Below are positions 6,908-15,360 of a stretch of 47,551 nucleotides of DNA, piece by piece. Under the pieces are notes generated by a model. That model did not search any database. It was given only the letters and a program-made list of their open reading frames with translations, and was not told where the DNA came from. Within the stretch, counting starts at the first letter, position 1. Every line of letters starts with the position of its first letter. This DNA is from an uncultured Lachnospiraceae bacterium (GTDB lineage Bacteria; Bacillota; Clostridia; Lachnospirales; Lachnospiraceae). Both the position numbers and the translations under genes were made by a program. Location of the stretch: contig CAJUAA010000032.1 of NCBI GenBank assembly GCA_910584205.1, forward strand, positions 1-47,551. Reading direction: 5' to 3'.

Positions 6908-9481
6908 CTATATAAAATCTACAAATTCTCCGACCTCTCCCTGCAGTTTCTGACGGTTTAGCTTTCCGTTATCAAAATATTTTTCTCCGCAATCAATATA
7001 GAAAATTTCGCCAATCCGATCATTGTATATAAGATCATGGTTTTTTCTGATCTGGTAGATAAAACCATTCATCCTGCTTGCTACTTCCGATAGCTTTACC
7101 CTTTTTTCCGCATAATTCATCTGAAGATCCTGTAAAAGCTGTTTGTATTGTTCCCATAGTTCCTTTCCGTCTATGATTTCTCCCTCGGCAGTGTGCAAAA
7201 CCCGCGCCAGATATATAGACATGCTCCAATGATCTTCCTCAATCAACCGCATCCTTTCTTTCACAGCGCGCCAGTATAACTTTCCTGCTTTCTGACAAAA
7301 GAAATCTTTGAGACCGCCTGCGCCTGTCTGTTCATTATAATTTTTCTTTATAACCTGTAGAACCCGTCTGTAATACTCATAAAAGTCTTTTTTCTCAAGC
7401 CAATCCCTTACATCTGTATTTTCTACGGTGAATTCTTTCTGCAGCCGTACATCTTCTCCATAAATCTTCTTTGGATCGTCCAGCCTGAAAAAATATACTT
7501 TTCCGGTGCGCATACAGGAACGATTGATCCGGCCCAGAAACTGTTCTTCGCTGTCCAGCTTTGATATGTTTTTATAACCAATATCCATATCAATATCCAC
7601 GCCAGCCTCAATGACCTGAGTGGCAATAAGAAGAAACGCTCCTTTCTCTTCTTTTATCCGATCCAGAATTCGACTGCGCTCCATCAGACTGTCATCTCCT
7701 GACATATATTCCACACGACATGAAAACTGTTCGTCTGCCATAATCCGGTTATAAAATTTTAAAGCTGTATTTTTCTTTATAAACTCTACAAGAATTCTCT
7801 TTCCGCCTGATACGCGTTCCTTGATATGTCCCAGCAGTTCCTCCTCTCCGCATCTGGCGTCCAATAACTCATAGGATAACTGTACACGGTCTTTAAAAAG
7901 AGGATTTAGATAATATTTCTCTTTATCTTGTATCAGGGAAACTGCTTTGGCAGCATGTTCCGAAAGCAGGTCCAGGTCCGGAAGTGTTGCTGACATAATA
8001 AGTATTTTTATATTCAGCAAAGCCGAAAATTTTTTCAGAAAGCAAATGATTTCTCCCCAAATAGTATTTTTATAACTCTGAATTTCATCCAGTACAATTA
8101 CACTGTTCATCAACTGATGAAAAGCAAATGCTGATTCTCTGGTATCGCCAAACATAGTGTCAAATAAACTCACATGTGTGGAAAGGATCATTGGATAATT
8201 CAAAAACTGCCTGTCAAGAAGCGCTTCCTGATAATAACAAGTACATTCCTGCTCTTCTTCTATTCTTTTTTCTATTTTTGTCGTCTTAATTGGCACCAGT
8301 GAGTTTACAACCGCAATCTGCCCCCGGATATCCGGAGCATCGCCAAATACTTTTTCAATGCTTTTCAGATTCTGCTCCACCAGTGTATTGAAAGGATAAA
8401 TATAATAGATCTTCTTCAGCCTTGCGTCCATCTGCAGAAGCTGAAAACTCAGATCCAGCGCCGTATTACTCTTTCCGCTTCCTGTGGGCGCCTCCAGATA
8501 AAACAGATTATCTTTTGCATTTTTCCTTAATAGATCTTCCGCATCACATAACATCTCCGTACGCAGTTGATTAATGTCCGATCCTGCCCGGAGTTCCGAT
8601 GCCGCACCCAGATATTTTGTTTTCTGATAACTTCGTATCTGAAGCATCAGTTCCGATTGTTCATATGTATGAATCCATTTTCGGATTCCATCCATATTTC
8701 CAAACCGGGAGATTTTTGTTCCTGATATGAACTCCGAGGTTGCATAGTAATCACTCGCAACAAGCAGCGAATACATCAGTTTCACGTAAGTATAGATCCC
8801 TGTTCCGACTTCTTCTGATATTTCCTCCTGGCGGTGAAATTCCTTTAGCAGGTTGTTGATTTTTTTCTCATCCAGAAAAAAATCCTTTTTCCAGGCTGTG
8901 CATGCTCCCTTTTTACATACTGTAATTACATCTTTTCCTGCCTCTTCTTCCAATGATCTGGCAAATTTCTCAAAATCAGTCAGATCACTGTGATGACGTT
9001 CAATGATATAGGCATGATACAGTATATATCTTCTGAGAATCCTCTTTTCCATCCTGTCCAGTTCTGTATTTTTCAATATCCCAAGAAAATATTCCAGATA
9101 CAGAACAGCTGAAAGAATCGAATGTCTTCCGCCAATGCAGTGAAACACAGCCTCCGTGCTCATTCTGTCGTTGTTCATGATTCGACGTTGAAAATCCGGA
9201 TTGATCTTCCCCAGATCGTGAAAAACAGGAATCCCGGTTATCATTTCCTTCCAAAACTGTTCTGCCTGCTCTGACATCCTTCCATATATCTGCATCTGAA
9301 AACGGGCTGTCATGTCTTCGACGCCTTTTTCTTCCCAGATCTGTTCAAAATACCGGACAGTCCTCTGCGTATGTTCCAGTAATGTCTCCCGTTCTGTTAT
9401 CCTGCCGCTCCCATCTTTTTTTATATGAGCTTCATATTGTTCCGGATGCTCGATCAAAGTCTTTATAATCTCCGCTTTCAT
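6908..9481 (-). CDS. cas3: CRISPR-associated helicase-nuclease Cas3
   Basis: The 857-residue protein has an N-terminal HD nuclease domain (EHTQRTV around residue 37, FHDLGKINPDFQ around 87-98). A superfamily 2 helicase follows, with Walker A EAPTGSGKSN, the DExH-type box VLDEIQSY, SATLPDLDL, then QVIEAGVDIDMD and LGRINRSCMRTG. It is recruited by target-bound Cascade and degrades the displaced strand. The frame stays open 32 codons upstream to a TTG at 9577, but AGGAGG stands six bases before the ATG at 9481, so that is taken as the start. This leaves about 96 bases after cas5. Confidence 0.95.
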   Translation of the reverse strand: MKAEIIKTLIEHPEQYEAHIKKDGSGRITERETLLEHTQRTVRYFEQIWEEKGVEDMTARFQMQIYGRMSEQAEQFWKEMITGIPVFHDLGKINPDFQRRIMNNDRMSTEAVFHCIGGRHSILSAVLYLEYFLGILKNTELDRMEKRILRRYILYHAYIIERHHSDLTDFEKFARSLEEEAGKDVITVCKKGACTAWKKDFFLDEKKINNLLKEFHRQEEISEEVGTGIYTYVKLMYSLLVASDYYATSEFISGTKISRFGNMDGIRKWIHTYEQSELMLQIRSYQKTKYLGAASELRAGSDINQLRTEMLCDAEDLLRKNAKDNLFYLEAPTGSGKSNTALDLSFQLLQMDARLKKIYYIYPFNTLVEQNLKSIEKVFGDAPDIRGQIAVVNSLVPIKTTKIEKRIEEEQECTCYYQEALLDRQFLNYPMILSTHVSLFDTMFGDTRESAFAFHQLMNSVIVLDEIQSYKNTIWGEIICFLKKFSALLNIKILIMSATLPDLDLLSEHAAKAVSLIQDKEKYYLNPLFKDRVQLSYELLDARCGEEELLGHIKERVSGGKRILVEFIKKNTALKFYNRIMADEQFSCRVEYMSGDDSLMERSRILDRIKEEKGAFLLIATQVIEAGVDIDMDIGYKNISKLDSEEQFLGRINRSCMRTGKVYFFRLDDPKKIYGEDVRLQKEFTVENTDVRDWLEKKDFYEYYRRVLQVIKKNYNEQTGAGGLKDFFCQKAGKLYWRAVKERMRLIEEDHWSMSIYLARVLHTAEGEIIDGKELWEQYKQLLQDLQMNYAEKRVKLSEVASRMNGFIYQIRKNHDLIYNDRIGEIFYIDCGEKYFDNGKLNRQKLQGEVGEFVDFI

Positions 9482-9577
9482 TTTTTCCTCCTGCTCAGAA
9501 CCACTGATTTCCTTACTCACCCCTGCGCACAGAAAAAGGAGACCATCCTTTCGCCCGGCCTCCTCTTCATCCTGCAA

Positions 9578-10363
9578 CTAATAAAATATGATTTTTTTCC
9601 CGTCTTCCAGCTGATATACTTCTGCATCTGTTTCAAGCAAAACATTTGTATACAGGTATGTTTTCATCATATAATGATTCGTCCACTCATCCATACCCCA
9701 GGGAAGCGCTTCTTCATATTTGAACTCTGCACAGGTATCCAGACCGTCAAACTCATCCAGGTCGTCAAAATCCGGTTCAAAAACAGCTGCCTTTTCCTCA
9801 GGAGCCAGACAGTCCAGCCTTACTGCCGTAAACGCCGCGCATCTCGCTGTCTCGACCCTCACATCCCGGATGTCTGCCGGATGATCGTTTTTCCCCAAGT
9901 ATGGATAATACACGCATTGTTTCCGGCATATCGCATTTTTAACCTGCTCTGCTTCTTCTGAATCCACCAGAACACAGATTTCCCATCTCGGCTTTTCCAG
10001 CCACTGCTCTTTTACAATCAAATTCCCACCCTGTTCTCTGGACGCATAGCCGACAGAATTATTAAATGTCTGAATTTTCTTCGGTATCACTCCATTCCTG
10101 CAGTCTGACGCAGGTAAAATGGAAACTTTTAAAGAACGAAGCTTTTCATAAAATTCCGGATAACCCGGAGACAATGCAGTCCGTTTTTTCTCCTTTCCAA
10201 AACTCTGCATCTGCGTATAACCGCCATATCCCAGTATGGCGCCAAAGATCCCCAGGAGCGCAACCTTATGTATATTACCATAAGTAAAATAACAGTAGGA
10301 ATTCACTTCCGGCTTTTTAAAGAAAGCATGCCTGCCGCTCAATGTAAACCGTAAAATTTCCAT
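9578..10363 (-). CDS. cas5: Cascade subunit Cas5 (type I-B, Cas5h-like)
   Basis: The 261-residue protein begins MEILRFTLSGRHAFFKKPEV, then SYCYFTYGNIHKVALLGIFG, which is the typical Cas5 first strand and helix. Residues further on (KRTALSPGYPEFYEKLRSLK) agree with the Cas5h group. In I-B Cascade, Cas5 holds the 5' handle of the crRNA beside Cas8. Its ATG lies three bases after the cas7 stop. Confidence 0.93.
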   Translation of the reverse strand: MEILRFTLSGRHAFFKKPEVNSYCYFTYGNIHKVALLGIFGAILGYGGYTQMQSFGKEKKRTALSPGYPEFYEKLRSLKVSILPASDCRNGVIPKKIQTFNNSVGYASREQGGNLIVKEQWLEKPRWEICVLVDSEEAEQVKNAICRKQCVYYPYLGKNDHPADIRDVRVETARCAAFTAVRLDCLAPEEKAAVFEPDFDDLDEFDGLDTCAEFKYEEALPWGMDEWTNHYMMKTYLYTNVLLETDAEVYQLEDGKKIIFY

Positions 10364-10366
10364 ACG

Positions 10367-11305
10367 CTATCCCTCTTTTTGTACACGGATATCATGCAAA
10401 GAAGCCATCTTGGGAACTCCCTCCAGCTCCGTCGTATGCGGATTATAGTAAATATCAATCTTTTCTACCGCATCCTCCATCTGGTCTAAAAATTCTCCGC
10501 AGGAAAGCAGAATTCTGTTTTTTCCCTCTGTTTTTTGGAACTCGACGTATTCTGACAGGTTCGGAAGATAGGCGTCTGCTTTGGTCTCTACAAAAAGAGC
10601 AAATTCATTCTCACATCCAACTTTTGCATTTGTTGCAAAAGAGGTTGCCGACACAATCGCCGTTCTCCGGAAATTCTGATAATCTTCTTCTGTATACCCT
10701 TCCGTAACTCCCAGTTCTGTCAGTTCCTTGTACGCCAGCGGATTAATCACAAACGGATAAAAATAATGTGCCTCATTGCTTACAATTTTTGTCCCCAGTG
10801 TGGAATTTTTTGCTTCTGTGTCTTCTTTGGTATCCGCCCTGAATGGAGACAGGATCTGCTGTTCCTCCGGATTTGTGCCGTCATATTTATTGAATCCCTG
10901 TCCGATCTGCACAGCGCCGGTAATAGAGATATTATTTCCGGATTCTGCAAATGTAGCGCCGAAGTTTTTCACGTCCACAGCAGACATCAGATTTTTCAGC
11001 ACTTCTTTCATATCTTTACAGTTTTTCAAATCTTCCACCTGAAACAAATATTCATACCGCTCTTTCAGGGTACGTGGAATCAGTGTAATTTCCTCCCCCT
11101 TCTTTCCTTCAGAAAAACGCATGGATTTTATATATAATACTTTTTTTCCTTCATTATCCCACATCTTTTTCATCGGGTATTTCAACGCCTTATCGCTTCC
11201 AAAAGTTTCTCCGTCACTGGTAGTCTTGGGATAACCGGAAAAATCCGCATTCCAGTTTGCCATGATCGAAGAAATCCCCAAAACGCCGTATACTCTTTTA
11301 TTCAT
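10367..11305 (-). CDS. cas7: Cascade backbone subunit Cas7 (type I-B, Csh2-like)
   Basis: The 312-residue protein begins MNKRVYGVLGISSIMANWNA and contains DVKNFGATFAESGNNISITG, GAVQIGQGFN, and later AHYFYPFVINP and RTAIVSATSFATNAKVG. This is the pattern of the Csh2/Cas7 RAMP family. Several copies coat the crRNA spacer in Cascade. The start chosen is the ATG after AAGGAGGACATGGAAA; the frame extends 14 codons further without a ribosome site. It overlaps the end of cas8 by 8 bases, which indicates translational coupling. Confidence 0.94.
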   Translation of the reverse strand: MNKRVYGVLGISSIMANWNADFSGYPKTTSDGETFGSDKALKYPMKKMWDNEGKKVLYIKSMRFSEGKKGEEITLIPRTLKERYEYLFQVEDLKNCKDMKEVLKNLMSAVDVKNFGATFAESGNNISITGAVQIGQGFNKYDGTNPEEQQILSPFRADTKEDTEAKNSTLGTKIVSNEAHYFYPFVINPLAYKELTELGVTEGYTEEDYQNFRRTAIVSATSFATNAKVGCENEFALFVETKADAYLPNLSEYVEFQKTEGKNRILLSCGEFLDQMEDAVEKIDIYYNPHTTELEGVPKMASLHDIRVQKEG

Positions 11306-13040
11306 TTTCCATGTCCTCCTTATTGTAAAGCATACTGTTATCGACATACCCTAATATAATCATCTCCTGGTCTACTTTCCCGTCCGACTCATAGCCTTCT
11401 ACCATTCCCAGAAGATTTTTTACTCTTTTATAGTAGTCCGGAATTCGATAATTGTATCTTTTGTAAACCTGTCGTAACCGTTTTTTGATCATTTCGTCTG
11501 TCCTGGCGTTCAAAAATGGATTCAACAGCGACTGGTTCTTATCCTTTGACTTGTTCAGAGAGAACAGGTATGCTGTCAGCTGACCAACCGCATAATAGTA
11601 TTCCCTGTCGCTCTCCAATGGTATAAGCGTATCCGAACACACCTTCTTTTCCATATTTTTCCGCAGATCACTGATAATCTCCGACACGTTTTTTCCCTCC
11701 TTCTGTGAAAAATATTCTTTAAACGACAAACGCAGATTCAACTGCCATACTGCACGTTCCTGATACCCGTTTAACAATGCGCCTTTAATCAAACTCAGGG
11801 ATATTTTTTCCAGCAGTCTTCCAAAGCCCCGGTCGACGCCTTTATAAGTCCAATCAAAGATTGCGTCTCTTGCCAGAAGCAGATTCTGTTTCAAAATTCC
11901 ATCTGTAATATTAACGGCGCCTGCATCCGTCATATAATTTCCCGACAGAAAATTTGAGAAAAATACCTCATTGATCAGACCTCCTGCATCCGGTCTTTTA
12001 TAATACCGCTTATAATAAGCCTGATACTTTTCACTTCTTCCTTTTATAAACTCCTGAAAATCAAACGGCGGTTCCAGCTCCTGCCTGTACCCCGACACAT
12101 TATCCTGCTCCGGAATCTCTGCTTCTGTTTTGCCTTTTCTTAAGCGCAGATAGTACCCGGATTCCACCTTCTCCGGAGCTTCTCCGGTCCTGCACCCTGT
12201 TATTTTCTTTTGATCGGTATTCACATATACATGATAAAAACCCGCGGAAACCAGATTCATCAGATAGTCAAAAAACTGTTTTTGTAAAATCACCTGTTCG
12301 CTGTCCAGCAGATAAGGAGCCGGATACTTTCTTGATTTGATCGACAAAAACGGCTTTTTTGCGTTCATACCCAGATTGTTGTCGGGGAGTCCATAGACCA
12401 CATTTTCTATCTCGATATTATAATCATTGCTGTTATAAATATTGGGCAGGAAATAGCGTTTCCCCTCCCTCTCATATTCTTTGTCATCTGCCTCAAAGAA
12501 AATCTTAAGATAATCTTTTTTGTCCAGATCTATTTCCTCCAACGAAAAAATATGTTCCTTTATCCAGAGGCTTTTTTCCTCGATCTGCCGCTTTGGAACA
12601 CTTCCCTCCTCTGCTTCGAACAGCTTATAAACCTTTACTGCTTCTTTTGATTTTTTATATTTCTGGTTTACAGGATCTCCCAACACAGTATAATATCCGT
12701 CGATCAGCGCCTCTGTTAATTTTCCGGAGACAATGCTGTCCTTTTTCACAAAAAAAGACAGATAATTGTTCGAATGGATGATTTTCTTTCCGTCCATCGG
12801 CTTGTTCATGGATAAAAGCTGACTTTGATAATCATAAAAACAAAACTGATCAAATAACGGATGACTACGATCCACTTTTTTTGTTCTTTTATCCATATGT
12901 ACATCCATAACCGCTTTCTGACTTCCATCTCTGCCAATCAGAATATAAGTTCCATCCGCAGGAACATAGGAGTGCAGAATCAAAGATTCTCCCTCTTTTT
13001 TTAAAATATAATCAAATACCTCCAAACACTCTTTCAGCAT
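11298..13040 (-). CDS. cas8b: Cascade large subunit Cas8b (Csh1-like)
   Basis: The 580-residue protein has no strong universal motif, as expected for a large subunit. Its length, its position between cas6 and cas7 and its features (MLKECLEVFDYILKKEGESL at the start, YNYRIPDYYKRVKNLLGMVE near the C-terminal helical bundle) fit Cas8b/Csh1. Cas8 reads the PAM and helps recruit Cas3. AGGAGGAACAT precedes the ATG, and the cas6 stop codon overlaps that ribosome site. Confidence 0.9.
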   Translation of the reverse strand: MLKECLEVFDYILKKEGESLILHSYVPADGTYILIGRDGSQKAVMDVHMDKRTKKVDRSHPLFDQFCFYDYQSQLLSMNKPMDGKKIIHSNNYLSFFVKKDSIVSGKLTEALIDGYYTVLGDPVNQKYKKSKEAVKVYKLFEAEEGSVPKRQIEEKSLWIKEHIFSLEEIDLDKKDYLKIFFEADDKEYEREGKRYFLPNIYNSNDYNIEIENVVYGLPDNNLGMNAKKPFLSIKSRKYPAPYLLDSEQVILQKQFFDYLMNLVSAGFYHVYVNTDQKKITGCRTGEAPEKVESGYYLRLRKGKTEAEIPEQDNVSGYRQELEPPFDFQEFIKGRSEKYQAYYKRYYKRPDAGGLINEVFFSNFLSGNYMTDAGAVNITDGILKQNLLLARDAIFDWTYKGVDRGFGRLLEKISLSLIKGALLNGYQERAVWQLNLRLSFKEYFSQKEGKNVSEIISDLRKNMEKKVCSDTLIPLESDREYYYAVGQLTAYLFSLNKSKDKNQSLLNPFLNARTDEMIKKRLRQVYKRYNYRIPDYYKRVKNLLGMVEGYESDGKVDQEMIILGYVDNSMLYNKEDMENE

Positions 13041-13049
13041 ATGTTCCTC

Positions 13050-13745
13050 CTACAGCCACCGATAATTTACAAACCCCGCCCCTCTGGAGTTCATTTCCAG
13101 TACCCCGGTTCCCAATGCCATATAAGCAAGACGCTGAGCCGTCTCATGTTCTGTGATCTGAAGCCTGACCTTGTCTCCCAGCAATCTGACTGTTTTATAG
13201 TTCATCGCAATCGGCTTCCTGTTTAGAAATTCAAGAGTCGTAAAAAGCGGAAAATCTTCATCTATCTGTTCTCCTGTAAAACGATTCCACTTTTTGATCA
13301 GATTGACTTTCAGCCTTTCCTCAAATTTTGACACGCTCATGTGCTTTCGCCAGTACCCCTGTTCGTTTTCTTTCAGTACAGCCGGAGTCAGTGTATATAG
13401 ATATTCTATCATTTTATGAGGAAGTATGCGTACCTCGGCAACCAGCCCTTTGAACTCTTCCGTAAAATGATTCGCACTGATTTTATAAAAATGATCCGCC
13501 AGCTTTCGATCTGTCGTACGAATCGTTAAAGTATGGATATTTCCCTGTCTGTATAGCCTGTCCTGCGCAATAGGATAAAGCGTATCAAAGCAATAATATT
13601 TGAAACGATTTTCCTCATGCATCTGAAGCAGTTCCCCGCTGACGGCAAATCCTGTGTCAAGGAACAACGCCAGCCTCTCCTGTACCCGCTCAACAGGAAT
13701 ATCTTTTAAAACATACAGTTTGATGCGAATCTGATATACCTGCAT
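13050..13745 (-). CDS. cas6: CRISPR RNA endoribonuclease Cas6
   Basis: The 231-residue protein begins MQVYQIRIKLYVLKDIPVER, the first RAMP strand, and ends in the glycine-rich loop GTGVLEMNSRGAGFVNYRWL that marks Cas6. It cuts each repeat downstream of the short stem, leaving the 8-nt handle ATTTGAAT. The start is the ATG following AAGGAGGAAAAAG; a 13-codon upstream extension has no ribosome site. It is the first gene of the cas operon. Its promoter at 13803-13832 abuts a site that resembles the target of the CRISPR-like RNA at 13888-13969. Confidence 0.95.
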   Translation of the reverse strand: MQVYQIRIKLYVLKDIPVERVQERLALFLDTGFAVSGELLQMHEENRFKYYCFDTLYPIAQDRLYRQGNIHTLTIRTTDRKLADHFYKISANHFTEEFKGLVAEVRILPHKMIEYLYTLTPAVLKENEQGYWRKHMSVSKFEERLKVNLIKKWNRFTGEQIDEDFPLFTTLEFLNRKPIAMNYKTVRLLGDKVRLQITEHETAQRLAYMALGTGVLEMNSRGAGFVNYRWL

Positions 13746-13802
13746 CTTTTTCCTCCTTGTTTTGGAATGTTTCCCCTTTTTCATTTATTTGTTCTCTCAT
13801 GT

Positions 13803-13832
13803 ATTATATCATATACTTCATTAATATATCAA
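13803..13832 (-). promoter_or_regulatory. Promoter of the cas operon
   Basis: On the minus strand TTGATA (13832-13827), an 18-base spacer and a perfect TATAAT (13808-13803) lie about 60 bases before the cas6 ATG. No other promoter is obvious between cas6 and cas2, so this probably drives all eight cas genes. Confidence 0.85.
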
Positions 13833-13855
13833 TATAATACATACCATTTCTTTGA
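13832..13855 (-). promoter_or_regulatory. Putative Cascade binding site at the cas6 promoter
   Basis: Read on the minus strand, TCA (13855-13853) is followed by AAGAAATGGT and then ATGTATTATAT (13852-13832). Sixteen of the 21 bases match the pseudo-spacer of the CRISPR-like RNA at 13888-13969. The mismatches are at positions 6, 12, 17, 18 and 20. Positions 6, 12 and 18 are those that flip out of pairing in type I Cascade. TCA is a known I-B PAM in Clostridia. The last base touches the -35 box, so bound Cascade would block RNA polymerase. Confidence 0.7.
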
Positions 13856-13887
13856 CTTTTTCAAAAAAAAATACATAACTAAATATG

Positions 13888-13969
13888 CACAAATAACATC
13901 TCATGTTATGGTTTATGAAAATATACTTACCAATTCTTATTCAAATACATCTTTATGTTAATGTTTATC
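13888..13969 (-). ncRNA. CreR-like CRISPR-derived regulatory RNA (two degenerate repeats around a pseudo-spacer)
   Basis: Two degenerate copies of the array repeat lie at 13939-13969 and about 13888-13917, in the same orientation as the array, separated by 21 bases. The first (5' in the RNA) keeps the ACAT/ATGT stem and the exact 8-nt handle ATTTGAAT. The second keeps the stem ACAT-GAG-ATGT. Cas6 could therefore process it into a short crRNA-like RNA. The pseudo-spacer begins AAGAATTGGT and partly matches 13832-13852 next to the cas6 promoter. Known CreR RNAs use such partial complementarity to make Cascade repress its own operon. No clear promoter for the RNA was found in 13970-14074. Confidence 0.75.
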
Positions 13970-14074
13970 AAAAACATTGGAGCCTTCTGCCACCACCTGC
14001 TTTGCCCTTATCGGTTTTGTATCGTCTTTCCTCCCATAAATCCGGAAAAAGTCCCCCTCACATTCTCCGGCCTG

Positions 14075-14503
14075 TTATGCATTTCCTTCTGCATCCGCAT
14101 CCAACGCCAGCATCATCTTCGCATACAATGCAGGCAGCTCCTTTTTAATATTGCAGGGTTTCCCGTCCTTTTTCAGATAACAGTGTCTTGATACGCCTTC
14201 CGCACGCACTTCCCCGGTCTTTTCATCCCGCATCACATAGGCAATCTCATATTTGACCCCTTTAAAGGAGCGAAGCGACACTTCAATCCCGACCCGGTCT
14301 CCAAAATACGTCATGGAACGATACTCGCACTGTACGCTTAAGACCGGGCTCATGATCCCTGCCTTTTCCACCGCCTGATAAGGAAAGCCCATCTCATCCA
14401 TATAGGCGATCCTGGCCTCTTCCATCCAGCGGATATAATTGGAATGATGGATAATCCCCATCTGATCAGTCTCGTAATATTGTGCCTGATGTGTGTATAT
14501 CAT
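14075..14503 (-). CDS. Acyl-CoA thioesterase, 4-hydroxybenzoyl-CoA thioesterase/YbgC family
   Basis: The 142-residue hotdog-fold protein begins MIYTHQAQYYETDQMGIIHH. The segment YYETDQMGIIHHSNYIRWME carries the catalytic Asp and the helix typical of this family. It hydrolyses acyl-CoA thioesters; the natural substrate is not known. AGGAGGAAAAGAAAA precedes the ATG, so a longer upstream frame to 14638 is rejected. It stands apart from the cas genes and shows no link to them. Confidence 0.88.
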   Translation of the reverse strand: MIYTHQAQYYETDQMGIIHHSNYIRWMEEARIAYMDEMGFPYQAVEKAGIMSPVLSVQCEYRSMTYFGDRVGIEVSLRSFKGVKYEIAYVMRDEKTGEVRAEGVSRHCYLKKDGKPCNIKKELPALYAKMMLALDADAEGNA

Positions 14504-14561
14504 TTTTCTTTTCCTCCTCTGGCTGTCCATTCTGTATTTTTCCCTGGTCCGCTGACGTCCT

Positions 14562-15206
14562 TCAGTCAGAAGCCAGAACAGTAAGCAGGGAAGAATATCT
14601 CTCTGAATGATTTCTGATATCTTTCTCGGACACCCCATAATACATATACAGTCTGCGGCTGAGCCTTTTCAGACTTTTCATTGCTTTTTTATCCCCGCTG
14701 AAGGAAACTCCGAAAATATCCCATTGAAAATCAATCTCAATTTCCATTCTCCCGCCCTTTAACCGGATCTGATAAATGTGATAATCCATGGGAAACTGGT
14801 CATCCGGTATCTGCGCCGCCCGCTCTTTCTGCTTCTGCATCTGGTCGAACATTTCCTGGATGGATTCTTCATTGTATATATCAGGCCTCAGGATCGTGCG
14901 CAGCTCTCCCAGAAGCTCCGGCCTGTACCTGCCGATCAGAGCGCTCTTCAGGCATTCCCGCTGCTCCCTGTACGCTCTGCTCTCCCTGGAGGCCTCCCTG
15001 GCGCCGTAATGCTGTTTCACAAACAGAACTACTTCTTCCAGAGTGTGCGCACTTGGACGAATCCTGCGCGCAATCCATTTTCTTCTCAACTGAAAGATCC
15101 GGTTCCGAATTCGGACTTTCCAAGATCTTTTCCCTGTTCTGCCTGCCAGAAAAACACTGGTCGGTCCGTCTGCTCCGCCGATGATGCTGACGCTTTCTGC
15201 TTTCAT
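14562..15206 (-). CDS. Unknown protein with N-terminal IGGADGPT motif
   Basis: The 214-residue protein starts MKAESVSIIGGADGPTSVFL. The IIGGADGPT motif is best known from the beta subunit of sodium-pumping decarboxylases, but it also heads many small Lachnospiraceae proteins, as here. No membrane segments follow. The rest is basic and helical, with RIRNRIFQLRRKWIARRIR and a C-terminal SLKRLSRRLYMYYGVSEKDI. Function is unknown. The start follows AGGATGAGGAA; the longer frame upstream lacks a ribosome site. Confidence 0.6.
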   Translation of the reverse strand: MKAESVSIIGGADGPTSVFLAGRTGKRSWKVRIRNRIFQLRRKWIARRIRPSAHTLEEVVLFVKQHYGAREASRESRAYREQRECLKSALIGRYRPELLGELRTILRPDIYNEESIQEMFDQMQKQKERAAQIPDDQFPMDYHIYQIRLKGGRMEIEIDFQWDIFGVSFSGDKKAMKSLKRLSRRLYMYYGVSEKDIRNHSERYSSLLTVLASD

Positions 15207-15271
15207 TTCCTCATCCTTTCTGCCGATGCTCTCCCTGCACAGCCGGCCATGCTTCCTCCAGATTACCATAA

Positions 15272-15360
15272 CTAATCCAGATTCAGACCCTTGCCGAAAC
15301 GCCGCGGTCTGGTAAAAAGTTCACACTCCCGCAGGTGTTCAGCAGGTCGCTGATTTTAAT
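15272..15360 (-). pseudogene. Relic of an AAA-ATPase-like (DUF1703 group) gene
   Basis: Between the LysM gene and the IGGADGPT gene the minus strand reads KISDLLNTCGSVNF in one frame and FTRPRRFGKGLNLD, then a stop, in the next. Together they match the segment around the P-loop of DUF1703-type AAA proteins, which typically read FTRPRRFGKTLN. The rest of the gene is missing and a frameshift splits this piece. It is a remnant of a family common in Lachnospiraceae. Confidence 0.55.

Noticed and set aside
9482..9577. Start of cas3 at the TTG directly after the cas5 stop
   Set aside because: An AGGAGG site six bases before the ATG at 9481 and the usual Cas3 N-terminus favour the shorter form.
13851..13890. 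Possible plus-strand promoter starting TTGACT at 13852
   Set aside because: No acceptable -10 at 16-18 bases, and a plus-strand transcript would be antisense to the repeat handle.
13888..13969. CreTA toxin-antitoxin interpretation of the degenerate repeats
   Set aside because: No small toxin gene or second promoter was found beside the element, and the partial match lies at the cas6 promoter, which fits CreR better.
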